Assembly: GCA_903847385.1 (NCBI GenBank)
Contig: CAINDO010000354.1
Location: 1 to 43,519 of the forward strand
Source: an uncultured Myxococcales bacterium
Lineage (GTDB): Bacteria > Myxococcota_A > Bradymonadia > UBA7976 > UBA1532
Direction: 5' to 3'
DNA: 43,519 nucleotides
In this document: in pieces, positions 24,755 through 31,823 of the stretch
How positions within the stretch are numbered: position 1 is the first letter of the stretch
How the letters are laid out: each line of letters starts with the position of its first letter
Program-made: the position numbers and the translations under genes
Notes under the pieces: generated by a model
Seen by the model: the letters and a program-made list of their open reading frames with translations, nothing else
Databases searched by the model: none
Told to the model about the DNA's origin: nothing

Positions 24755-26356
24755 ATGAGCCAACGCGCACGCAGCCACTGGGGGTGGGGTTTCGCCGATC
24801 GGTTTCCCGAGCTCGAGGGCCTGAGGGCCATCGCCGGGCACGTGCAATCGACGGTGGGTTTCGCCGCGCCGACGCTGCGGCTGCCCCGGGACCTGGACGA
24901 CATCGTCGTCCCGGCGCCCCGGGTGACGCCGCCGGAGAAGCTCTGGTCGTTCTGCACGACCGGCGCGCGGGACCGCATCCTGCACACCTATGGCCGGGCC
25001 TGGCGCGACCAGGTCCGCGGCTTCCTGGGCGACTTCGGGAACGCGCCGGACTGCGTCGCGCACCCCCGCAGCGAGGCGGACATCTCGGCCCTGATGGAGT
25101 GGGCGCAGCGCGAGCGCGTCGCGCTGGTGCCCTACGGCGGCGGCACGAGCGTGGTCGGGGGGGTCGAGTGCCCGCGCACGGAGCGCGTTCGCGGCGTGGT
25201 CAGCGTGGACATGGGTCACTTCGACCGCGTCGTCGAGGTCGACACCGTGTCGCGGGCGGCGCGCATCGAGGCCGGCGCGCTCGGTCCGCAGATCGAGTCG
25301 ACCCTGGGGCGGGACGGCTACACGCTGCGCCACTACCCGCAGTCCTTCGAGTTCTCGACCTTCGGCGGCTGGGTCGCGACGCGCGCGGGCGGCCACTTCG
25401 CCACGCTCTACACGCACATCGACGACCTCATCGAGAGCATGCGGGTGGTCACGCCCGCCGGCACGCTGGAGACGCGGCGGCTGCCGGCGAGCGGGGCCGG
25501 GCCCTCGCCGGAGCGGGCGTTTCTGGGCTCCGAGGGCGCGTTCGGCATCATCACCGAGGGCTGGGCGCGCATCCGGCCGCGGCCTCGGTGGCGGGCCTCG
25601 GCCACGCTCCACTTCCCGGACTTCGAGCGCGCCGTACAGGCCGTCCGGGCCCTGGCGCAGAGCCACCTGCACCCGAGCAACTGCCGGCTGCTCGACTCCG
25701 TCGAGGCGGCGCTGAACGGGCTGTGTTTCGATGGCTCGTCCGTGTTGATCCTGGCTTTCGAGTCCGCCGAGGTCCCCGTGGAGCACAGCCTGCGCCTCGC
25801 GCTGAACCTGGTGCAGGAGTACGGTGGCAAGCTGCCCCGCGAGCCGCAGTTCCGTGAGTCCGAGGACGAGCGCGACCCCACCGCCGGCGCCTGGAAGGCG
25901 GCCTTCATCGACGCGCCCTACCTGCAGTCCGCGCTGATCGGCCTGGGCGTGATGGTGGACACCTTCGAGACGGCCTGCACCTGGGCGCGGTTCCCCGAGG
26001 TCCACGCCGCGATCATCACCGACGTCACGGAGGCACTGCACGAGGTCTGCGGCGCCGGCCGCGTGAGCTGCCGCTTCACCCACGTGTACCCGGACGGGCC
26101 CGCGCCGTACTACACGTTCCTGGCGCCCGTGAAGCCGGGCAGCGAGCTGTCGCAGTGGGCGGAGATCAAGGCCGCCGCGTCCGAGGCGCTGCTCACCCAC
26201 GGGGCCACCATCACGCACCACCACGCCGTCGGGCGGGTGCACCGCCCCTGGTACGATCGCGAGCGGCCAGCCCTGTTCGGTCAGGCGCTCGCCGCCTTCA
26301 AGAAGACCCTCGACCCCGCCGGGATCATGAACCCCGGCGTCCTGCTGGATCCATGA
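24755..26356 (+). CDS. FAD-dependent alkylglycerone-phosphate synthase-like oxidase
   Basis: A 533-residue flavoprotein of the VAO/PCMH fold. The FAD-binding loop is PYGGGTSVVGG (about 126-136). PQSFEFSTFGGWVATRAGG forms the second FAD segment, and a C-terminal HHHAVGRVHRPWY (about 487-499) matches the active-site His block of alkylglycerone-phosphate synthase, which makes the ether bond of ether lipids. Myxobacteria are known to make ether lipids, so this role is likely. D-lactate/glycolate-type oxidases are the alternative family but usually lack the HHH-G block. The stop overlaps the ATG of the MFS gene (ATGA), so the two are translated together. Confidence 0.85.
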   Translation: MSQRARSHWGWGFADRFPELEGLRAIAGHVQSTVGFAAPTLRLPRDLDDIVVPAPRVTPPEKLWSFCTTGARDRILHTYGRAWRDQVRGFLGDFGNAPDCVAHPRSEADISALMEWAQRERVALVPYGGGTSVVGGVECPRTERVRGVVSVDMGHFDRVVEVDTVSRAARIEAGALGPQIESTLGRDGYTLRHYPQSFEFSTFGGWVATRAGGHFATLYTHIDDLIESMRVVTPAGTLETRRLPASGAGPSPERAFLGSEGAFGIITEGWARIRPRPRWRASATLHFPDFERAVQAVRALAQSHLHPSNCRLLDSVEAALNGLCFDGSSVLILAFESAEVPVEHSLRLALNLVQEYGGKLPREPQFRESEDERDPTAGAWKAAFIDAPYLQSALIGLGVMVDTFETACTWARFPEVHAAIITDVTEALHEVCGAGRVSCRFTHVYPDGPAPYYTFLAPVKPGSELSQWAEIKAAASEALLTHGATITHHHAVGRVHRPWYDRERPALFGQALAAFKKTLDPAGIMNPGVLLDP

Positions 26357-27645
26357 AACGACCCGCCGCCGTCTCGACCCTCCTGGCCGCCTGCCTCGGT
26401 TTTCTCTTCAGCGCCGCCGACATCGTGCTCCTCATCTTCTTCCAGCAGGAGGTGGCCGACGCGCTGGGCGTGGACCTGCAGAAGATCCGCGTCGCCATCG
26501 GCGTGGGGCTGTTGGGCAGCGCCGTGGGCGGCATGTTCTTCGCGCAGTTGGGGGATCGTCTCGGGCGGGTGCGCACGCTGGGCCTGAGTGTCCTGCTCTA
26601 TTCGCTCAGCACCGGCGGGATGGCCCTGGTGAACAACCTCGGCCTGCTCTTCGCGCTGCGTTTCCTGGCCGGCATCGGCACGGGCGGCGAGTGGTCGCTG
26701 GGCTTCGCCATGGTCGCCGAGGCCTGGCCGCAGGCGGGCCGCGGCGCCCGGGGCGGGCTGGTCACGGCGATGTTCAACCTGGGCACGTTCCTGGCGATCC
26801 TGCTCTATCAATCGGGTCTCACGTGGCGGGGCGCCTTCGCCGTGATGCTCGTGCCGGCGCTGGGGGTGGTCTGGTTGCGGGCGCACGTGCCCGAGACGCC
26901 TGCCTGGCAGGCCCTCGCCGCCGCGCGGGCTCGGGGGGCCACGCCGGAGGACGAGCCGGCGCTGCGCGAGGCGCTCTCGCGACCGTCGATCAGGGCCGTC
27001 CTGCGCGGTCCGCTGGCGCGCATCACCTGGACGACGACCGCGCTCTTCGCCTTCCTGAACTTCGCCTTCTACAGCTTCGCCACCCTGTTCATGCAGTACC
27101 TGCAGTCGCCGGGTGCCAGCGGCGGCCTCGGCCTCTCCAAGGCCGACGAGTTCCCGTACCAGCTCGCGCTCAACGTCACGGCGCTGCTCGGTGTGATGGG
27201 CGCCGGCGCGCTCTCCGACCGCATCGGCCGCAAGCGCATGTTCGTCGTCTGCGCCGGCCTCGGCCTGATCGGCTTCGGCGCGCTGTCCGCGGTGATCGGC
27301 GGGCGAACCGGCGAGGGCGTGCCGGGCGGGCTCTTCCCCGCGTTCGCCGTGTGTTGCCTGGCCTTCGGGGTGAACGGCGTGCTGGGTGCCTGGACGCCGG
27401 AGCTCTACCCCACGCACCTGCGCACGACGGGCCCCGGCTTCGCACAGAACCTGGGCAAGGGCATCGGCGGCATGGCGGGCCCGCTCCTGGCCGGCAAGCT
27501 GCTCCCGAGCCTGGGGTACGCCGGCGTGCTGGGCCTGCCCGGTCTGTTCTTCGCCATCGCGGCGCTGTTCGCGCTGCGCCTGCCCAAGGTCGATGGTCGC
27601 ACCCTCGAGGGCGTGGAAGGCACGGGCTACCTGGAGCGCGGCTGA
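26353..27645 (+). CDS. MFS transporter (sugar/organic acid porter type)
   Basis: A 430-residue carrier with twelve predicted helices. Family motifs are GDRLGRVRTL after helix 2, RFLAGIGTGGEWSLG in helix 4, SDRIGRKRMF after helix 8, and PELYPTHLRTTGPGFAQN before the last helices. This fits the metabolite/proton symporter and sugar porter branches. The ATG shares ATGA with the stop of the AGPS-like gene, so import of a precursor or export of a product of that enzyme is an inference from coupling only. The next gene, an M16 peptidase, starts 19 bases later with its own -10-like sequence. Confidence 0.88.
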   Translation: MKRPAAVSTLLAACLGFLFSAADIVLLIFFQQEVADALGVDLQKIRVAIGVGLLGSAVGGMFFAQLGDRLGRVRTLGLSVLLYSLSTGGMALVNNLGLLFALRFLAGIGTGGEWSLGFAMVAEAWPQAGRGARGGLVTAMFNLGTFLAILLYQSGLTWRGAFAVMLVPALGVVWLRAHVPETPAWQALAAARARGATPEDEPALREALSRPSIRAVLRGPLARITWTTTALFAFLNFAFYSFATLFMQYLQSPGASGGLGLSKADEFPYQLALNVTALLGVMGAGALSDRIGRKRMFVVCAGLGLIGFGALSAVIGGRTGEGVPGGLFPAFAVCCLAFGVNGVLGAWTPELYPTHLRTTGPGFAQNLGKGIGGMAGPLLAGKLLPSLGYAGVLGLPGLFFAIAALFALRLPKVDGRTLEGVEGTGYLERG

Positions 27646-27650
27646 TCCTC

Positions 27651-27656
27651 TACAGT
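27651..27656 (+). promoter_or_regulatory. Predicted -10 element of a leaderless transcript
   Basis: TACAGT lies 8 bases (CGCGCGCC) before the ATG at 27665. The -35 is weak (CTACCT at 27627-27632, 18-base spacing). No ribosome binding site is visible. Confidence 0.35.
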
Positions 27657-27664
27657 CGCGCGCC

Positions 27665-29026
27665 ATGAAATCCAACACACCGATGCTCGAGCGCGCAGGC
27701 CTCGTCGCGGGCCTCGTCGCCGGCCTGGGGGCCCTCGCGCCCCGGCCCGCCGACGCCGGCGCCTTTCCCTATCCCGTCTCGCAGGAGACCCTGAAGAACG
27801 GCCTCCGCGTGCTGTTCGTGCCGATGGCCTCGCCGGGCCTGGCCGCCTACTACACCGCGGTGCGCACGGGCTCGCGCAACGAGATCGAGGCCGGCCACAC
27901 CGGCTTCGCGCACTTCTTCGAACACATGATGTTCCGGGGCACGAAGGCCAACCCCAACTTCGACGGCAAGATGGCCGAGTTCGGGTGGCACAACAACGCG
28001 TTCACCTCGGACGACCAGACCGTCTACACGGACTTCGGGCCGGCCTCGCGCCTGGGGGACGTCATCGCCCTCGAGGCCGACCGGTTCCGCAATCTGTCCT
28101 ACGCCGAGCCGGCGTTCCGCACGGAGGCCCTGGCGGTCCTGGGCGAGTACAACAAGAGCGCGGCGGCGCCGTGGCTGAAGCTCGAGGAGACCCTCGCCGG
28201 CACGGCCTTCACGAAACACACCTACCGGCACACCACGCTCGGTTACCTGGCGGACATCCAGGCGATGCCCGGCAAGTACGCGTACTCCAAGAAGTTTCAC
28301 CAGCGGTTCTATCGGCCGGACAACTGCATCGTGATCGTCGTGGGCGACTACGACCGGGCGGCGGTGCTCGCCCAGATCGAGACCCACTACGGCGCGTGGT
28401 CGGGCAAGGCGGACCAGCCGAAGATCCCCGTGGAGCCGGCGCAGACGGCCGAGCGGCGCGCCGCGGTCGCGTGGCCGCACCCGACGATGCCCCGCGTGCT
28501 GATGGGCTACAAGGTGCCGGCGGCCGCGGACCACAAGGCCGACGCCACGCTCGACGTCGTCTACGACTATCTGTTCGGCGAGACGGGCTCGCTCCACAAG
28601 ACCCTCGTGCTGGAGAAGCAGATCGCCGAGCCGTTCCAGGCCTGGTCCCAGGCCCACCGCGATCCTGGGCTGTGGGCGGTGCTGGGCACTGGCAAGGCCC
28701 CCGAGCACCTGCCGGAGATCGAGCGGGCCGTCGACGCCGCGATTGCGGAGCTGCAGGCCGGTCACATCGACGAGGCGCAGCTCGCGCGCATCAAGTCCAA
28801 CCAGCGCTACAGCCTGATCCTGGAGCTCGAGGACCCCGAGTCGGTCGCCGAGCAGCTCGCCTGGACGGTCTCGGTCACGGGGGAGCTCGACGCGATCGAT
28901 CGCTACATGGCCGCGCTCGACGCGCTCACGCCGGCGGACGTCGCCGCGTTCGCCCGGGAGCGCCTCGTGCCCGCCGGCCGCACGGTCGTGACGCTGACGC
29001 AGGCGACGACGGAGGTGAAGAAATGA
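27665..29026 (+). CDS. Exported zinc M16 peptidase (active subunit)
   Basis: A 453-residue periplasmic peptidase. Signal peptide to about residue 32 (ADAGA). The inverted zinc motif is H83-F-F-E86-H87, with a distal Glu161 in VLGEYNKS completing the site. M16 enzymes of this size (two homologous domains) work as heterodimers with a second, non-catalytic subunit, which is what the overlapping next gene encodes. M16B pairs cleave peptides or small unfolded proteins inside a closing chamber. The neighbours are a TonB-dependent receptor and a Ton motor, so it may process imported substrate in the periplasm. The start at 27665 is set by the signal peptide. Confidence 0.92.
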   Translation: MKSNTPMLERAGLVAGLVAGLGALAPRPADAGAFPYPVSQETLKNGLRVLFVPMASPGLAAYYTAVRTGSRNEIEAGHTGFAHFFEHMMFRGTKANPNFDGKMAEFGWHNNAFTSDDQTVYTDFGPASRLGDVIALEADRFRNLSYAEPAFRTEALAVLGEYNKSAAAPWLKLEETLAGTAFTKHTYRHTTLGYLADIQAMPGKYAYSKKFHQRFYRPDNCIVIVVGDYDRAAVLAQIETHYGAWSGKADQPKIPVEPAQTAERRAAVAWPHPTMPRVLMGYKVPAAADHKADATLDVVYDYLFGETGSLHKTLVLEKQIAEPFQAWSQAHRDPGLWAVLGTGKAPEHLPEIERAVDAAIAELQAGHIDEAQLARIKSNQRYSLILELEDPESVAEQLAWTVSVTGELDAIDRYMAALDALTPADVAAFARERLVPAGRTVVTLTQATTEVKK

Positions 29027-30600
29027 GCGCCCGGACTCGTACGCTGGGCCGCCTGGCCCGCTGTGTCGCCGTGACCCTGCTCGCCGCCGCCTGCGGTGGC
29101 CCGGCGCCCACCGTTGCGCCGGTCGAGGCGCCCGCGATTGCGCCCGCGCCCGCCGCGCCGGCGACCGCCGCGCCCGTCGTCGAGCCGACGCTCTTCACGC
29201 TGCCGGCCAACGAGTCGCCCGCCGTGGCGATCCGGCTGCTGTTCCGCAGCGGCTTCGCCGACGACCCGGCGGACGCGCCCGGGCTGACGGCGCTCGCCGC
29301 GCAGTGGATGGCCGAGGGCGGCACGCGCTCGCTGACGGCGTTCGACCTGAAGCAGAAGCTCTACCCCTGGGCGGCGCGCATCGGCGTGGACGTCGAGGCG
29401 GACATGACGGTCTTCACGGCGACGGTGCACCGCGACCACCTGGCCGAGTTCGTGCCCTTGCTCGCCGAGGTCGTCGGCTCGCCGCGGTGGGAGGCCGCCG
29501 AGTTCGAGCGCCTGCGCCGCGACGCCATCGACGACATCGAGAAGCGCCTGCGCTCGAGCGACGACGAGAACCTGGGCAAACGCACGCTCGACCAGATGCT
29601 CTACCCGAACCACCCCTACGGCCACTTCGCCGGCGGGTCCGTGGCCGGGATGAAGGCGGCCACGCCCGACGCCGTGCGCGCCCACGCCGCGAGGGTGTTC
29701 GGCAAGGCGCGGCTCACCATCGGCGTCGCCGGCGGCTACCCGGCCGACCTGCCCGAGCGGCTGAAGTCCGCGCTGGCCGGGCTGCCGGACGGGCAGGGGA
29801 CCACGGCGCTGCCCACGGCCGTGGCCGCTCCGGAGCGCGTGCGGATCGTCGAGAAGGACGCCCCCGCCGTGGCCATCTCGATGGGCGCCGCCGTGGCCTT
29901 CAATCGCACCGACCCGGACTTCACCGCGCTGATGGTCGGTGTGTCCGCGTTCGGCGAGCACCGGCAGTTTCACGGCCGGCTCATGCAGCGGATGCGCGAG
30001 GCCCGCGGGCTCAACTACGGCGACTACTCCTACGCCGAACACTTCACGCAGGAGCCCGGTGGCACGTTCCCCGCGGTGAACATCGCGCGCCGGCAGCAGA
30101 CCTTCACGATCTGGGTGCGGCCCGTGCAGCCCGGGGACGCCGTGTTCGCGCTGCGCCTGGCCCTGCACGAGTACGACGCGCTCCTGAAGGACGGCCTGAC
30201 GGACGCCGAGGTGAAGACGGCCGCGCAGTTCCTCGAGGGCTACACGCAGCTCTGGGCGAAGAACCCGCAGCGGCGCCTGGGCATGGCCCTCGACGACGCC
30301 TTCTACGGCACGCCGGACCGTCTGGCGAAGTTCCGCGCTGGGCTCGCCGGGCTCACGGCGGCGCAGGTGAACGCCGCGTTGCGCAAGCATCTGCCCCCGG
30401 TCGAGCGCCTGTCCATCGTGCTCGTGGCCAAGGACGCCGCGGGCCTGCGCGACGCCCTGATCTCCAGCAAGCCCTCGCCCAAGACCTACGCCAGCGAGAA
30501 GCCCGCCGACCTGCTCGCGGTGGACGCGGTGGTCGCCGTGCGTCCCTTCGGCCTCGCCCCCGAGGCCATCCGGATCGTGCCCGTCGACCAGCTCTTCTGA
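29023..30600 (+). CDS. M16 peptidase-like lipoprotein (non-catalytic partner)
   Basis: A 525-residue lipoprotein (LLAAAC, Cys24) with a Pro/Ala linker followed by two M16-type domains. The zinc motif is missing: the equivalent helix reads LTALAAQWMAEGG. The Arg/Tyr pair region of the second domain is kept (RMREARGLNYGDYSY), as in the non-catalytic subunits of M16B dimers. The ATG overlaps the stop of the active subunit (ATGA), consistent with equal synthesis. Lipidation would tether the heterodimer to a membrane. The receptor operon starts 138 bases downstream behind a palindrome. Confidence 0.88.
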   Translation: MSARTRTLGRLARCVAVTLLAAACGGPAPTVAPVEAPAIAPAPAAPATAAPVVEPTLFTLPANESPAVAIRLLFRSGFADDPADAPGLTALAAQWMAEGGTRSLTAFDLKQKLYPWAARIGVDVEADMTVFTATVHRDHLAEFVPLLAEVVGSPRWEAAEFERLRRDAIDDIEKRLRSSDDENLGKRTLDQMLYPNHPYGHFAGGSVAGMKAATPDAVRAHAARVFGKARLTIGVAGGYPADLPERLKSALAGLPDGQGTTALPTAVAAPERVRIVEKDAPAVAISMGAAVAFNRTDPDFTALMVGVSAFGEHRQFHGRLMQRMREARGLNYGDYSYAEHFTQEPGGTFPAVNIARRQQTFTIWVRPVQPGDAVFALRLALHEYDALLKDGLTDAEVKTAAQFLEGYTQLWAKNPQRRLGMALDDAFYGTPDRLAKFRAGLAGLTAAQVNAALRKHLPPVERLSIVLVAKDAAGLRDALISSKPSPKTYASEKPADLLAVDAVVAVRPFGLAPEAIRIVPVDQLF

Positions 30601-30639
30601 CACCCGCCGCTCCGTGACGGCAAAGTGCCGGATCTGCAA

Positions 30640-30660
30640 CATCTTGACGCCGTCAAGATG
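30640..30660. promoter_or_regulatory. Palindromic operator candidate before the receptor operon
   Basis: Perfect 10-base arms CATCTTGACG and CGTCAAGATG around a single central base. A further half-site-like CTTGACGG follows at 30681-30688, overlapping a -35-like TTGACG. It lies 39 bases after the M16 partner gene and 79 bases before the lipoprotein gene. The one-base centre and absence of a T-run favour a dimeric repressor/activator site over a terminator. Confidence 0.55.
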
Positions 30661-30738
30661 CAAGCGTCGTGCCCAAGTCGCTTGACGGTGCGTATGTCGT
30701 GGAATAGGCAGGTCCACGCACTCCCCGAGGTTTCTCCC

Positions 30739-31806
30739 ATGACATTCCGATGCTTTGCCCTGTGCGCCACGAGCGTGGCGCTCCTGGCCGCCTGTGAGGA
30801 AGACCGGCTCGACGACGCCTACTACGGGCGCATGGTGTACGACGTCTTCCCGGACACGGCGCGCGGCGCCTCGCAGGATCCCTCGGATCCCGAGCTCGGC
30901 TACCGCATGTTCGAGCTGAAGGCCGGGTACGTGAACGGTCAGATCGCCGAGTACGCCGATCTCGGCGCGTTCAACCCGATCCTGCCCAACGTCTACGTGC
31001 TCGTGCACGGCGGAAAACCCGTCGCCGGTCAGCACCCCATCGTGGACACGGCGCCGGACAAGGGCGACTACAGCTCGTTCTGGCACGTGGTCGAGGTCGA
31101 GGTGCCGGGCAGCTACGAGGCCAACAGCATCAAGTCGCTCGCCGGCATCCGCCGCAACGACTACTCGGAGAAGGACACCGCGCGGGCGATGTATTGCCCC
31201 ATCGTCAACCCGGACGCGGCGTTCTACGGGTTCGACGGCACGCCCTACAATGTCTTCTTCGGGACGGGCGAAGAGATCCCCAACCCCTACTTCGACCCGA
31301 ACGTGGACGGCGGCACCGAGACCCCGACGCTCGTCGACGAGAAGGCCACCGAGGCGGACATCCGCCTGCAGCCCGTGTGGCACAAGCGCCTGATGGGCTT
31401 CTGCCTGCCCGGCGTGCTCGATGGCCAGCGCACCCACGAGTACAAGGCCGTCCAGGCCAACGACGATCCCGAGTGCCAGAGCGATTGCGCGCAGCACTGG
31501 GAGCTGGACGAGAGCGGCTTCGGCGCGCGCTACGACCAGTACCAGCCCCTGGAGGCCACGGGCGGCGAGTACCTGTCCTGGGAGCTGCCGGGCATCTTCG
31601 GCGCCGAGCCCGACGCGGACGCCTACTCGCCCGCGGTCGTGAACTACGCCCTTTACACGGACATGCCCTCCGAGGTCGCCACGCTCGACGGCTTCGACCT
31701 CGCCGCGGCCGAGCCGCTGCAGTACCTGGACAACCCGATCTTCCGCCTGGTGCCGATCCCCGAGCCCGAGCCCGCCCCCGAGGGCGACGCGGCGGCGATG
31801 CAGTGA
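30739..31806 (+). CDS. Lipoprotein partner of the TonB-dependent receptor, function unknown
   Basis: A 355-residue lipoprotein (LLAAC, Cys19). The mature part is rich in Tyr, Asp and Pro, with few helices and segments such as YGRMVYDVFPDTARG, NVYVLVHGGKPVAGQHP and NPYFDPNVDGGTE. It contains four Cys besides the lipid Cys (AMYC, GFC, PECQSDC). I do not recognise a domain. Its stop overlaps a possible GTG start of the TonB-dependent receptor (GTGA), so the two are tightly coupled. This is the position that surface lipoproteins hold next to their receptors, and a substrate-capture or plug-assist role is inferred from that. ATG at 30739 with GAGG about 9 bases before it; the frame extends upstream without a signal peptide. 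Confidence 0.75.
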   Translation: MTFRCFALCATSVALLAACEEDRLDDAYYGRMVYDVFPDTARGASQDPSDPELGYRMFELKAGYVNGQIAEYADLGAFNPILPNVYVLVHGGKPVAGQHPIVDTAPDKGDYSSFWHVVEVEVPGSYEANSIKSLAGIRRNDYSEKDTARAMYCPIVNPDAAFYGFDGTPYNVFFGTGEEIPNPYFDPNVDGGTETPTLVDEKATEADIRLQPVWHKRLMGFCLPGVLDGQRTHEYKAVQANDDPECQSDCAQHWELDESGFGARYDQYQPLEATGGEYLSWELPGIFGAEPDADAYSPAVVNYALYTDMPSEVATLDGFDLAAAEPLQYLDNPIFRLVPIPEPEPAPEGDAAAMQ

Positions 31807-31823
31807 GCACGGAGCACACACCC

